From positions 14,118,517 through 14,182,516 of the forward strand of contig OX442318.1 of the NCBI GenBank assembly GCA_949358305.1: a DNA stretch of 64,000 nt. Reading direction: 5' to 3'. Each line of letters starts with the position of its first letter. Position 1 is the first letter of the stretch. Shown one piece after another: positions 13,143-25,044 of the stretch. This DNA comes from Strigamia acuminata (Eukaryota > Arthropoda > Chilopoda > Geophilomorpha > Linotaeniidae). The translations under genes and the position numbers were made by a program. The notes below the pieces were generated by a model. It worked only from the letters and a program-made list of their open reading frames with translations, had not been told where the DNA came from and did no database searches.

Positions 13143-14892
13143 GTACGAGTTCTGCAGAGATGTATAGTGGATGACAAAACTAAGTTAACAAATGCAACAC
13201 ATTGAACCTCATATCTGCATCTCGGAAAAAAAAGAGAGAAACGTCAATAAAATTTTAACTGAATACTTGTCCAACATTCTGCTTTATTCAATTAAATTTG
13301 AAAGAAATTATCAATTAGTTCTAGAGAAAACAATTATTTTATGAAGTAACAAAAAATTAAAAGGCGAAAATAAGTTACCAAGCTATGTTAACAATTGAGA
13401 AATCTTACAACAATATCAACTAATACTTTGCTGGGGTACCATACACAATTCTGATTTTAAACAAAATAAAACCATTTTTCTAACTGTAGATGACTATGAA
13501 GCTTTTTTTGTTGTCACTTGAAACATTTCTCCAACTTCAACTTGCACTTCTATTTTTTTTTAATACTTAAAACCAAAGAAAAAACATCCTTCTATAATTA
13601 CGTACAATTATTCTAAGTTGAAAAAACTTTAACATTCCTTGAAGTGTGAAAGACAGGTCCAATTTTTCACATCACTAACACCATATTTTCAAGCCACCCA
13701 CCAGTAAAAAAAAAATCAAAAGAAAAAATGGTAAATAATGTGCAACCAAATAATAAAAAAAAGAGAACAAAAAAACAAGAGAAAAAAAATAGTTAAAATA
13801 CCCAGCTGCACCATAAACAACACTCAAAATTACCTTTTCCCACTCATATAAAATAGAAAAATATAAAAAACATAAATAAAAAATGAACACAATACCCCAC
13901 CAACCAAATGCAGAAATGAAAAAAATAAATAAATAAAAATATTTTCTCCTCTTAAATTCAACAACTAAAGCACAGCAGATTTATTGCATCTAATCTCCAA
14001 AATCTCCCATTATTCCCAATGCCAGAGTTGTAAATCAAAGCAAAGAACTAATTTGTAATTGCAAATATGACAACGGCAACAACAACAAGAGAAAATGCAT
14101 CTAATTCTAAACCGTAATAGCAGTGCTCCTTATGCAAGTGAACATCTGTGAATAAATAAGTGGTGTTTGCCTCTGCACTTGCAATTGACCAAAACTCATT
14201 CTCAGAGGCTTTTCAGTTTAACCGAAATTTAATAAAGTCATGAGAAATGCATACAGGGATGAGCCAAGCCCATAAAGCACTTGACATTCTAAAATCATTT
14301 GCGGCAAACCCAAAATTAGCGTTCAGCTTGGTAAAGCAGACCGAGCGAAAGAGGAAAACCGCTATGCGCATGAAGCTGGTACAACACATAAATTGTCAGA
14401 CCACTTTTTTTTTTTTAAAGATGTGCATGTAATATTAATTAATTTTTTCTTTCACATTCTTGAAAAATATTTTTAATGAAACCATGTGGCAAATGACGAG
14501 TCGCTAACAATTTCATTAAGTGCACATTTTTAAGTTTCCGTTTTTCGCCATTCTTAGCGTTTCTATAAACAGAATGGACACCGAAAACAACCATAATACA
14601 TCGCCAAAAACTGCAAAAAACACATACTACTACTGAAATTTTTATTTTTTTTTCATTTGTGCCTGGTGTTGGTTTCGACAACCGAATTCAAAATGGCTGC
14701 CGTACGAGTGCATAGAATAACACACGGTATACCCCTCTTTGGGCATCCGGCATCCTGGGTAGACTCACGCCTTTAGGGAATGTCCTCCAAAGCAGGGTTT
14801 CCACGGTACAATTGTTAATACAGTATACAGGTGGTATCAATAAAGCAAGACTTTGCCTATCTCGCGTAGGTTATTGTTTAAATAGCAATGTA
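13143..14892. other. Low-complexity AT-rich DNA
   Basis: A-rich and T-rich stretches dominate (especially 13.7-13.95 kb), giving a false membrane-protein-like minus-strand frame. No feature. Confidence 0.5.
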
Positions 14893-15079
14893 AACTCTAT
14901 TGCAAAAAGTAATTGAAATACTCCCATTGGTTGGTTGGTGCTCTAGTTCAGTTGTGTATTGAATATGATGCTGTTTTCAGATTCCAGTAGACTTGTGCGA
15001 AGATTTTCAATGCATTTATACTGGTGTTATGAATCTCCCAACCAATGGGAGTATTTCAATTACTTTTTGGAATAGAGTT
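14893..15079. mobile_element. 187-bp Tc1/mariner-type MITE with 40-bp inverted repeats
   Basis: The left end AACTCTATTGCAAAAAGTAA, followed by TTGAAATACTCCCATTGGTT, is mirrored at the right end with few changes. TA flanks both sides (14891-14892 and 15080-15081). The unique centre is about 100 bp and shares TTTTCAGATTCCAGT with DNA at 4.12 kb. It has no coding capacity. Confidence 0.8.
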
Positions 15080-15786
15080 TAGTATTATCTCTTTGGTAAT
15101 TAAATATTACCATAAAAGGTAGAATCATCACAATATAATCCAGTCTTGCACCAATGCAAACAGGGGATTTCATCTCATCATCTTAATGAAGTTGATTAAA
15201 AAGTTTGCGGCTGACGCGTTCAAAAGCCCAATGAATGGATTACAAAAGATTAGTCCTTCAGACAGCCCATCTTCCACTTCAAAAGGAAGGAAAAAATTAG
15301 CGAGCTTTCATCAACGCTTTCTAGCTTTTTTTTTCTTTTCCCTTTTTCAAGATAGGATCAATTAACAATCTAATTTAGGCATAACTTTTCATGGCTTGCT
15401 GCATAAAGGAAGTGGGGGTAGACTTTTGTCGTCAATATAGAAGACTTAGTGTTTTCGGTAACCAAGCATTAATTAAGCAAACAAATTTTTTTGGCCACGT
15501 TATCAAAAAATCCCTCACTTCTATTGCTTCAAAGTATTAATATTAGTTGTGGATTGGTTACTGTATTTCTTCGATTGAAAGCCGTGACCCTTATTCCAAA
15601 ACATGTTTTATGTAAGGAAAATACTTGTAGAGTGAATGCATTAGTCCAGCATTCTTTATGTGCAAATACATTAACAATTTTAAAATTCATTGAATCAAAT
15701 AATACCAGCAACTATTATTCAAGGGCAACTCTTAATCGAAAAAATGTGATAAAAAAATTTGTGACTTCGATTAAATGATAATGAAT

Positions 15787-16130
15787 TTTATCTCGGATGA
15801 AATTTGAAGTCATTGGTTATTTATTTAATTAATTATACTAAATTAAAATGTTTTGCCCCTTAGAACTCCAACATAACTATAAAGTAGGCTTCGGTGCATT
15901 AGTAAACAGCGCTTCAGCCAACAGTTTTCTGCTTTTACCAGTAGTGCTTAAAACCACCACCAGTTGGTGAAAAATTACTTACTATAATTGTTCCCTCTAT
16001 AAAATTAGTAGCAAACTAAAAAGAAACTGTACGAAACTTTAATTAATGGGCCTGAAAATTGTCCCTAAACGTGTAAGGCCTTATACCAAAACGACACATT
16101 TTACCCTTACGCATCGAACAGTTAATTGTA
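15787..16130 (+). repeat. 340-bp dispersed repeat, copy 1
   Basis: Matches 19328-19660 over its whole length, with shared blocks TCATTGGTTATTTATTTA, CTTTTACCAGTAG, CCCTCTATAAAATTA and CATTTTACCCTTA. Identity is moderate, with indels. It has no inverted ends and no coding frame. The class is unknown. Confidence 0.7.
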
Positions 16131-16213
16131 AACTTAAACAGGAAGTGTGATTTATTCTCTTATTAGCATACATGCAAATTGGGCGAAACGCCAACTGGTG
16201 GTGACATTCCAAA

Positions 16214-16310
16214 CAACAATTAGGGTGCTCTTTTGTAGTTTCAAAGCAACAATTAGGCGGCACTGCTATTGTTAAAAAATAAACAATTAGGTTGTCTCAC
16301 ACAGCTGCAC
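16214..16310 (+). repeat. 33-34-bp minisatellite, three units
   Basis: AACAATTAG recurs at about 16214, 16247 and 16281, with similar following sequence (GGCACTGCTATTGTTAAAAA type). A related two-unit array lies at about 21917-21985. Confidence 0.55.
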
Positions 16311-19300
16311 ATACGATAACACATGATGGTTATGTAATACACGATAGTTTGTTTTTAAAATTAGAACTAGATACGCCCTGACCTCAGCTGAATGGTTGAA
16401 CAAATTTCAGTCAAATTTACACAATGAATAGAGATGATGCGCAACGAGATTGTCGTTGTATTGATTGATGGCTTCAAGTGCTATGTGAGCCCTTAATCGT
16501 TGGAAAAGTCCAACTGAAATAAATGTGGCCGAAATGAAAAAACAACTCTCCGGCCTCCATTGGGATTTCGCAGAATTTCAATTATAAGTTTTATGAGGGT
16601 GTCAATTCAATACTGCTGGGAATGTTGTGCGAGACCAAACTGAGGAATCTCATAAGTGAAAGGAATAATCGCTTTGTTTTGCCGATGTTGGCCTTCATTG
16701 TGTCTACGAAGAGTGATCACCGCGCCTTATTACTCTTCTGCCGCGCCAAAACAAAATATTTGCATATTTCCTCCTAGACTGTTGTTTACATTCTAATGAA
16801 GAAATGAAAAAGTTTATTGAAAAAATCTGCGTATGGCTACCTCGACCAGTGGTCAGCCTGCAATCCTCTTCTTGAAGTCTCACAGCCTCTTAACGGACCC
16901 CTTTTTCCCACGATCTCTTTCCTATGCCATTAGTGACCACGTGCCACCCTGTGGTCACAATCTAAAAGCCAGATTACACCGAAATGAAGCGAGCGAGAGA
17001 GAGAACATGTATAGAACTGAACAAATTGGAGACTTTCAATTCTGCTTAACCTCCATGCTTCCCCACTAAACTAAAACAGTTCAGATGTTCCTCGTTATAC
17101 TGTTACGTGTGCTTGGGAATGAGTTCGCACCCATAGACAAAAGAAGGTTAGCTCATTTACAGTATGGCTCTTATGCGTAACAATACGCGATCTCGCTCCA
17201 TTTTCCCTATAACAAATACACATTAATTTGGAAAATGAGATCAAGTGACACAATCAGGTGATCGTAACAATGGCTGCCTCCTCACCCTATGAGAGAAACC
17301 ATTGCAAAATAACATTGTAACATTGTTAATTTGCAGTTTTCTTATTGTGGGCGGAGTCAAACTGCGTTATGTCATAATTTTCCAATGGCTTATACTCTAT
17401 TGTCCTAATTGTAATTCTCAATCAGCAGACAAATGGTGAATAAGTCAAAGAACGTTTATTCCAATATTAAAGAAACAGCAGTGTGCCTCCATATTACATT
17501 TGGGGGGTGAGGCTGGTTTTGCCCACTCGTCACTGACCCACTACCACAGGTAGCGTAGTTGGTCAGAGACGATCTCAGAAGAAAGTGGTTGGAGGAGACT
17601 AACCAAACTAATCCATAATGGATTTAGGATCTAAGGACCAGGTCAGAAATGGGGAAAGAAAGCAAACAGGTCTTTACTCCTTGAAAACCAATGCTTTACT
17701 GATTTAATAATACACATGATGCAAACAAACAAAAAGATAAAATAATCACATAGGTACTTAACCACTACTAGATGTCATCTGTACTGACAACACCAAATTT
17801 GCTCACACTAATCAACGTGTGTACGATTGAATTACGTAATTAGTTTCAATGCACTAATTGAAGGCGAAAATTAAATAAATGCATTACTATCTTAATTATT
17901 TTAATAGCAATTATTCATTTTCCAATGCATCCCTCTTTATCCCTGTAAATGTCGATTCACTTGACACGATTTCACTTCACGCAACGATTTCTCAGAACCA
18001 ATTAATCGCGTAATACGAGAAATGCATGTACCATACAATTCATCCCATAACTTGAGAAGGAAATTGCTTATTCATATTTCCCATGTTAATTTAATCATCA
18101 TTAACAGCATTTCGTGTATTGTTGCAAAAAAAATTAACAACCAAATAAAAGACGGCAAAAAAGCAAGACAATAGCTTGTTTAGTAACAAGTAATGATTCG
18201 CTTTTCTCACTTAACTTCTCTTCATAAAACCTTCTTTGACTCATAAAAACAAGCAGTGTTCGTGAAAACCGTAGCAAAACTAAAGTATCAGAACAAATCT
18301 CTTTTATTGCCCGCACTCTGCATATTCCACTGTTGCAATGAGTGCAAGAAACGGCGCAATTAAGCCGCATGAAAAAACGAGAGAGAAAAAAAAAAAGAAA
18401 AAAAAAAGAACCTGCAATGGCGGATTAGCAGATCCAAATTTACATTTTTCCCAATAACATTTTGCTGCACCTGCACATTTCCATTTCCAAATGGGTCTTA
18501 TCTTTGACTTATTAAACACTACAACTTCCATCTTTACATATCACCGTTCCCCCAACTCTCCGCCACCTACCTACATTGTTCTCCATCTTTAATAACATCC
18601 ACGTTGAAGGTTATAAACGTAAAAAAGTCGTTTTGCCTTTTTTTTTTATACAATCTTTTTTTTTTATCCATTCCACACCCTTTCCTTCAACCTTTAATAA
18701 TCATTAATATTTTTTCCTTCGTAGTTTCTAATAGTAAAAATTTACTTTTAGGTCAAGGCCTAAACTGCCTCTAGTTTAAGCCTCGATAACTTTTTTCTTC
18801 TTCTTTATAGTGGCAAACATTAATGCCGGCTCCCACTTAGCGGAATGTTGCCATTTTGATGCAGCACAATTTCTGCCTCATCAAACATGACGCATGGTGC
18901 TTGCATGGACGTCTTCGTGCGGCGGCACCAGCAAATGTTGTAATTACACTTTAAAGTTTGCGGGAAAAGAAAAGTTCAGTCTAGTTTTGAATTTCCGGTC
19001 TTAACCGGAACCACCAGACGAAACACCGAACTTCTCAAAAGTAATATCACGAGTATATTAATATTGCATTAACCCTCCTAGGCATAAGGCTATACACGTT
19101 TAGGGAAGTGGAAGATGAATTCAAACATCTTTGCAGTAATAAAGGGATTTTTACTGCCATAAATAAAAAATGGTTACATACAGTTAAGATTAAAAATGGC
19201 GAGTATAATTGAATACAACACAGCACCAACTGGTGGCAATAATCAAAAACAATTTAAATTAACATTTAACCCACTACAAGCACTTTCTTGAATAGAAAAA

Positions 19301-19327
19301 TATTTTTTCCTTTTCATTGTTTTTTTA
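16311..19327. other. Noncoding DNA, no clear feature
   Basis: No gene. The diverged CATTGG...TTATGACATAACGC motif near 17366-17386 pairs with 6.35 kb. A-rich tract at 18387-18410. Confidence 0.45.
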
Positions 19328-19660
19328 ACTATAACTCGGGTGAAATTTATAGTCATTGGTTATTTATTTATTTAAATAATTATTCTGAATTGAAATTTTC
19401 AGTCCCTTAAAGCTTCAGCATAACTTTTCAGCAGGCTTTGCTGCATTAGTAAAGAGTGCTTCAGAAAACAGCTTTTGGCTTTTACCAGTAGGGTTTAAAA
19501 TCAACATCAGATGGTTTACGTATTGCACCCTCTATAAAATTAATTGAGACCTAAAAATAAACTAAATGGCGCTTTAACCAATCGATCTAAAAATTGTCCT
19601 TAAATGCACAATGCCGAATACCAAAACGGGTACATTTTACCCTTATGCCTCAACAGTTAA
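19328..19660 (+). repeat. 340-bp dispersed repeat, copy 2
   Basis: Second copy of the repeat at 15.79 kb, same orientation. It ends with CATTTTACCCTTATGCCTCA and is followed closely by a family E MITE and a pogo-like MITE, making 19.3-20.1 kb almost entirely repeat. Confidence 0.7.
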
Positions 19661-19680
19661 ATGGGTCAGAACCTGTATTA

Positions 19681-19826
19681 CCGCATCGATTGTACGACGC
19701 ACCCCGTTTTTAAAGATGTTTATACCCTTTCTGCACCTTGTGCTGATATTTCTGCTTGCATTCAAGAAGAAATTATCAGCGCAAAGCTAAGAAAAAATGG
19801 TGCGTCTTCAAATGGAAGAAATACGA
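19681..19826. mobile_element. Family E MITE, diverged copy
   Basis: It starts CCGCATCGATTGTACGACGC with ACCCCGTTTT and ends with a TGGAAGAAATACG motif; TA sits at 19679-19680 and 19827-19828. It shares both ends with the element at 51.4 kb but has a different middle (CTTGTGCTGATATTTCTGCT). A 60-codon open frame across it is not supported as a gene. Confidence 0.55.
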
Positions 19827-19873
19827 TAAAGTTGCCATCATAAGTTTACATACCCTTATTAAAAATGGTTTTA

Positions 19874-20056
19874 CAGGTTTAACCTTGCTATTACAAACAG
19901 GTCAGGGGAGCGCAAAGAACAATTCGTAATAAAGAGAAATCGTTATCATGAAATGATTTATAATGGAAGTAATAAAGCAGGCAACTAACTAGTTGAAATC
20001 AGAGTTTTAACGAGGAATTTGTTATAACGGTGTTCGTAATAGCGAGGTTCAACCTG
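19874..20056. mobile_element. 183-bp pogo-like MITE
   Basis: Ends CAGGTTTAACCTTGCTATTA and, reverse complemented, CAGGTTGAACCTCGCTATTA form about 25 bp of inverted repeat, with TA at both sides. Internal GTTATAACG-like motifs relate it to the element at 47.85 kb, though the ends differ. The last bases overlap a plus-strand open frame that is not coding. Confidence 0.7.
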
Positions 20057-20629
20057 TATAAGAAATACTTTAGGCTCAAAAGCCCTCCACCTTAAACTGG
20101 CCATTCTGGGGCAGTGCCCCTTAACCTGTGACGCCTTCGTGTTTAACACGAAACGAACAATGGGTAGGAACGAGTCTGACTGGCTGTAAAGCGAGAGGAG
20201 TAGCAAATTGTGTGTCGGAATGGAAAAAATATACTAATGGACAGTCACTTGATGTTATCAGGGTTGAGAGAGATCCTTGGGACTTCCAAACAGAGCCACC
20301 AAGTTTTATAGCATCAGAAAAGATTCAACCACCAAGACAATCAGCCCCACAGAAAAGAAAATAGGAGGAATGAACGAGTGAATTAAACAACTCATCAATT
20401 GACAAAATCATCATCAAACTTTGTTGAATTAAGTTTGTTTAATTAATAATTAAAGTGTAAAAACGTTCTGCTTTGACAAAGACCTGTAACCTTAAAAAAC
20501 CTCTAATTTTGCAAAGAATCCACTAATTGTCATTGATTGCCTGCTTTGCCAGTTGATGCAGCAAAAATGACCAGGTGATCAACTCGGAAGCATAAACTGG
20601 AAAATAAGTTTGAGCATGTCTGCTTAAAG

Positions 20630-21275
20630 TAGTAGAGTCGATTATCCAAACGTTGGTTATGCGAACGACCTATACTCCAAACCGATACAACCTGGTCCTA
20701 ACGCCTATTGGTTGAGCCGCCTCACTGGTGTAGTGGCACAAAAAAGTGACCCATATCACAAGAATTGTAATCTAACTAGGCAAAACAAGCAATAAAACAC
20801 GTAAACCTTTGTTTACCTGCCAAAAGATACCAACAAACTATGCTAACATTATTTGATTGATTAAAAGGGTAAAAAGCTTATTTTAGCAAATAAAATAAAC
20901 ATTTTATTACCAAATAAATAAAATTCATCATTCTAATCACTTTTTACACTGAAATTCATTGAAAATAAACAGAACTACTTTTCCGTGTAGTAGAGCACAG
21001 TCCACAATTAGGCATAATCCGACTCAACCAAGAGGAGTTAGTTAGGACCACGTTGTATCGGTTTGGAGTATATTTTCCGAACATGTGTTATGCGAATGAC
21101 CTATTATCTGAACAGTGGTAATCAAATTTTTTTTATGAATTTTTAACGACTTTTTAACAATTTTTTTTATCATCATGTACAGTATGCACATAACCCTAAT
21201 GTCCGGTTATGCACACAAATCGGTTTTATGAACACCTATGCCTCTCAAATGGTTCGAATAATCGACGCTCTACTG
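20630..21275. mobile_element. Pogo/Tigger-like MITE interrupted by a second element
   Basis: The left end (AGTAGAGTCGATTATCCAAA from 20631) and the right end (reverse complement CAGTAGAGCGTCGATTATTC, ending at 21275, followed by TA) form terminal inverted repeats. Ends of the form CAGTNGA with TA duplication are typical of pogo/Tigger-type elements. A GGTTATGCGAACGACC-like motif occurs both left and right of the inserted element as an internal repeat. Without the 398-bp insert the element is about 246 bp. It has no coding capacity. Confidence 0.6.
20673..21070. mobile_element. 398-bp TA-flanked MITE, nested copy (family R1)
   Basis: Ends are TACTCCAAACCGATACAACC and, reverse complemented, TACTCCAAACCGATACAACG, about 30 bp of terminal inverted repeat, with TA on both sides (20671-20672 and 21071-21072). 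This points to a Tc1/mariner-type, non-autonomous element. Related copies lie at 40312-40702 (full), 58456-58677, 23953-24138, 37181-37275 and 6531-6622 (partial). It has no open frame of note. Confidence 0.75.
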
Positions 21276-21916
21276 TAACGAGTCAACTGACCAATGACAA
21301 TTAGTGGATTCTTTTAGCGAATAGTATACTGGGCCATGCACTGTCTTCAATAAGTTCCTTACTGCTTATAGACCTAATTTCAAAATAAACACAGAAAAGC
21401 ATTATTGTTTTTTTTCCCGCTTTGCTCTTTAAATTTTAAAAGCACTTCGTTTACACTGATTACACACCTCGCCTCATCTTGTTATTCGCAAAGATAAAGC
21501 CTACTATAAGCCCGAGGGTTAAATAGTTGACACTTTGGACGTAAAGAGATGAAGACATGCACAGATGCAACATCAACAACAAAAGAGACGTGAGGATTAA
21601 AAGATAAGACCTCCAGAAACACTACTTCAAACTCATGTACACTAAGCTTTATCACATTTCAACCATATTACTAAAGATTACACACAATAAATGCATAATA
21701 GAAAGCCGACTTTGCAACAACACCTGCTACATTTACACTTTGGGCAATCACTAATATCCAATGACAACAACACTGATCCCAAGACCTCATGCTTTAATTG
21801 CAATTACATGCTAAGTACATTCTATACTTGCACTTAACGCAATCTATAAGATCAAATGACCCCACTTACACAATACACATTTCTTGCAATAAAAGGGGGG
21901 TTCTGTTGCTTCGAAG

Positions 21917-21985
21917 CAATAATCAGGGTGCACTACTATTGTTTAAAAAAGCAACAATAAGAGAGTGCTTCTATTGTTTCTGTAG
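21917..21985 (+). repeat. 35-bp minisatellite, two units, related to 16.2 kb
   Basis: GCAATAATCAGGGTGCACTA, then CTATTGTTTAAAAAAGC, is followed 35 bp later by GCAACAATAAGAGAGTGCTT and CTATTGTTT. The unit is clearly related to the array at 16.21-16.31 kb. Confidence 0.55.
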
Positions 21986-22141
21986 TGTTTGTCGCTCGCA
22001 AATAAACAATCTGACGCTGCTTTCTCTTGCTGCGACCTGCTATATATCCGCATACAACCAGAACAAGCCCTACTTGTCTCTAAAGCTAAGTACACATAGC
22101 CTTTCTGGGGCCAAATTTCCAGCTACCTGATTTTTCTGGTT

Positions 22142-22510
22142 GTTATATCTTGTTTGCACAAGAAAGTTTGGGCTATCCCAAAGTTTAAATCTGGTTCTGG
22201 CCTGATATTGGCTTAAAAAGTTCGGGCTAGAGTGTTCGTACCAAAAAGCAAAAAGCCTCATACCTATATCTAGGCTAGCATGCAGCCAATAGACAATCAA
22301 CTGACCATGTTACGCACAGAACTGTGAGAAGTGACCTTGGCAGCTGTCTAGTTCTTTGGCAATTATCTAGTTCACACAACTAGATTAGAATTATCTAGTT
22401 TAAAAATTTTTAAACTAGATAATTTTGGGCTAGATGCGTTCGCACCAAGAACCAGAACTAGATTTAAACTTTGGGCTAGCCCAAACTTTCAGGTGCGAAC
22501 AAGGTATTAC
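22142..22510. mobile_element. 369-bp foldback element with central perfect palindrome
   Basis: The left arm (AAAGTTTGGGCTATCCCAAA then GTTTAAATCTGGTTCTGG) is mirrored by the right arm, which ends CAGGTGCGAACAAGGTATTA. The centre contains a perfect 36-bp palindrome at 22389-22424 (half site AATTATCTAGTTTAAAAA) and several CTAGTT/AACTAG motifs. No coding capacity. It lies within a region bounded by inverted GCTAAGTAC motifs (about 22083 and 22677), perhaps the ends of an older host element. Confidence 0.7.
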
Positions 22511-22721
22511 AGTGTAAGCAGAATGATTCCGCCTGTGTCTTCCCTGCATCTTACCATGCGTGGAAATTCAGCACGTTTTTACTATGCACGTTCAACCAAA
22601 GTGTGTATACCCCGTTATCCTGAACCTTTTGGCACACACACAGTTGCCATTCCGTGCACGAAATCAGGCTAAATGTACTTAGCTTAACCGACAATATTTC
22701 TGACTGTTTATTTCTTGTTAC

Positions 22722-22856
22722 CTGGCCAACCATCGCCCGGAAAAACTAACAACCTCATTGGCAGATGCTTGCCCTCCACAAAAAGCATGTAGTGTGACAA
22801 CTTGGACAAAGAACTCAACCATGCATTAGCACCGCAAAATTGAACAACCGCAACAA
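22722..22856 (-). CDS. Candidate internal exon, phase 1-1, unrecognised (low confidence)
   Basis: On the minus strand a pyrimidine-rich tract ends in ctgcag at 22857-22862, is followed by 135 open nucleotides, and ends in CCAG at a gtaaca donor. Joined after a phase-1 donor it reads through with no stop (45 codons; it includes LSKLSHYMLFVEGKHLPM and ends FPGDGWPG) and leaves phase 1 again, which matches the phase of the signal-peptide exon at 53.85 kb. No domain is recognised. Against it: the frame also stays open upstream of the acceptor, the area is repeat-rich, and no second exon supports it. It could be chance or transposon-derived. Confidence 0.2.
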
Positions 22857-23354
22857 CTGCAGTAAAAAGTGAGTGGAGGTAGCAGTTTGACAAGTTAACA
22901 AATTCCATCTCTCCACCACTTCTTGTCCAAGTCCTTAATCTTGATCTTGTGACAGGCCGTGTAGAGCAATTAGTGCCCGCTATTGTCAACTCATTAGGCC
23001 GCAGACTGCTTTAATAAAGATCTTGCTCCTTGCATCAATAGTCCTTTCAAACAGCTTTACAAGAGTTCCACTTCACCAAACTTAAACTTCCATTTGCTAA
23101 CCAATTCACCCTTTAACAAGCGTCCAACTTTCCCCCAATCTGGTACACTGAATAGCATAAACAGATCTATATAGTTTTTTTTTTTTGCTGGCATTCTATT
23201 TCCCAAAGCAATTGGTTGCTCCCTTGATGTGCACTTGATAAAATTTCATTCAAAGTAGCCCCCAGTTGAAATACATGGAAGACGATTCGTTTTACCTGTT
23301 TATTGGTGTGGTAAGAAATGAGAAAAATAAAGATAAGGGGGAGAAAAAAAAAAA

Positions 23355-23375
23355 ATATATATATATATATATATA
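23355..23375. repeat. (AT)n microsatellite
   Basis: Ten AT dinucleotides after an A-rich run, with GAGGTAGGCGGAGG following. Likely length-polymorphic. Confidence 0.95.
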
Positions 23376-23559
23376 GAGGTAGGCGGAGGAGGGGATAGAG
23401 ACAAATTGCCTGGCTCCACATCACCAAATTCAACACACGCACGGGGAGAAGGAAAACCACCGTAATGGAATCAGTATAGGAAAAAGAGAAAATTCATTTT
23501 TAATAGAACTACTTAAGATGCCACCAAGTGGAGGCGAGATGGGAAAAATCCACCTCAGC

Positions 23560-23621
23560 AAAAAAAAAAAAAAAAAAAAAAAAAATTATTAGGAGTAAAA
23601 AAAAAAAAAAAAAAAAAAAAA
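23560..23621. repeat. Two poly(A) tracts
   Basis: A runs of 26 (23560-23585) and 25 (23597-23621) are separated by TTATTAGGAGT. A run this long after a gene-free stretch could be retroposon tails, but no element body was identified upstream. Confidence 0.9.
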
Positions 23622-23952
23622 GGCTGAAAAGTGCAAAATATTTGAAAACGATTGAACAGATAAGAAATTTAAATTTTTAAAGTCTCAGCAAAAATGAAGA
23701 AATAGAAGTGAAAGAGAACTAACTGCATGTCAAGTGTCCGTACACCAGGTACAGATTTGCACGCACTTTCACTTGGACTGTTTGTTTTTCTAGTTAATCA
23801 ATGTAAAGGACTTATTTCCTCGAGTTAAAGTACTGTTGCACGCAGCGCCCGGTGTCTCGAAGCCAAATTCAAACAGTAAATTCCCTTTTCTGCACACGAA
23901 ACCACAAATTTTTTTAACCACATGGGATTACCGTAATTGTGCAAATAATGAC

Positions 23953-24138
23953 CATTTTATAAATTGAAAAAACATTTTATTAGAAAATACAAATAAAATT
24001 TCATCATTTTAATCATTAGAAAAATCCAAAAAATAACAAAATAACCAAAACTACTTTTCCTGGTGGTAGCACAGTAGGAGTAATGAATGAGGCTCGGCCA
24101 ATGGGAGAAAGGACAACCTTGTAGTTGATCAGAGTATA
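23953..24138 (+). mobile_element. R1 MITE, right part only
   Basis: The segment from AAATTGAAAAAACATTTTAT through AACTACTTTTCCTG to the AGAGTATA end matches the right half of the copy at 40.5 kb. No left terminal repeat is present. Confidence 0.6.
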
Positions 24139-25044
24139 CGTTCATTTTGTTTCGTTTTACGTTTTAATCGCCCCAGAAGAATAGCCGGGGCGGCTCTTAT
24201 TTCGCATCGGCACACTCCTCCGCAGCTAGTATTACGAAGACGATTACAATTCAAATGCGGCTCTTTGCGGAAAATCATTTCTTTGTTGCGTTTGTCGTGA
24301 GCAGACCCACTTCCTTTCAGAAATGTCGCCATCTGTCGGTGGCCACCAACGGCCCATTGCAATTAGATTGGCTCGACTGGCGACGACCATTAAATGACAC
24401 TTTTAAAACAAGTTTCTAATAAAAACATGACAACAGGCGTGCATTATTTACAAGCTTGTTGCTTTCCATCCACATAACTGCAAACACTACAAGCACATTC
24501 GCTATTGAAATGTTTCACCAAATTGCTGGAGTTTATTTGTTTCCGCGTTTTGAAAATGCCAAAATCCTCTTTAGATCCCATTTTAGCACATGTGTGCTTC
24601 CATAAAGCCACAACATCTGTCCTTTTCTATGAATTGCAAATACAAAACGAAGAAAGAAAAGGAAAAATTGTGCGTTCACTTCAGAACCTGTTAACTTTGT
24701 AAAATTCAAAATGGTATCACACCATTCAGTGCAGTCGACAAAGCCGCTTGCTATACTCGAAGCAGACAAAGAAAAAGACATTTGGGACAAGTCATTGATG
24801 TGAATAAAATCCTTGGCAAGGATTCAAGAATGCTGCAAAACAACTTTGCACAATAAACCGATAACTCGCATGACGAGTGAAATGACAATTTAAGTCTACT
24901 CTCCTCCCCACTTATTTTTTTCTAACTAGCTCAATTCAATCTGCGCCTCGAAAACTAAATTCCTTCTCTTTTGTGTCTTATCTCTCTCTTGCCTGGCGGA
25001 TGTGACGTTTCTCGCAAATAAGTCACAACCGGGCCCTATTTTGC
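24139..25044. other. Noncoding; repeat-like block at 24.2 kb
   Basis: GCAGCTAGTATTACGAAGAC followed by GATTACAATTC resembles GCGGCTACTATTCGAGGGCG, then ACTACAATTC, at 51.11-51.15 kb, so the 77-codon minus frame here is probably repeat-derived. No gene is supported. Confidence 0.4.

Larger units (their letters stand above)
22990..23952. other. Simple-repeat-rich noncoding DNA
   Basis: Contains the AT and poly(A) tracts listed separately. No gene or transposon ends found. Confidence 0.5.

Noticed and set aside
13675-13890. Membrane-protein-like minus-strand frame
   Set aside because: Hydrophobicity comes from poly-A/T low-complexity DNA read as F, L, Y and I.
16214-16310. CRISPR-like array
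   Set aside because: Units are contiguous 33-34-bp tandem repeats without unique spacers, and the DNA is eukaryotic.
23560-23621. Retrogene poly(A) tails
   Set aside because: No retrotransposon or mRNA-like body could be recognised upstream of either tract.
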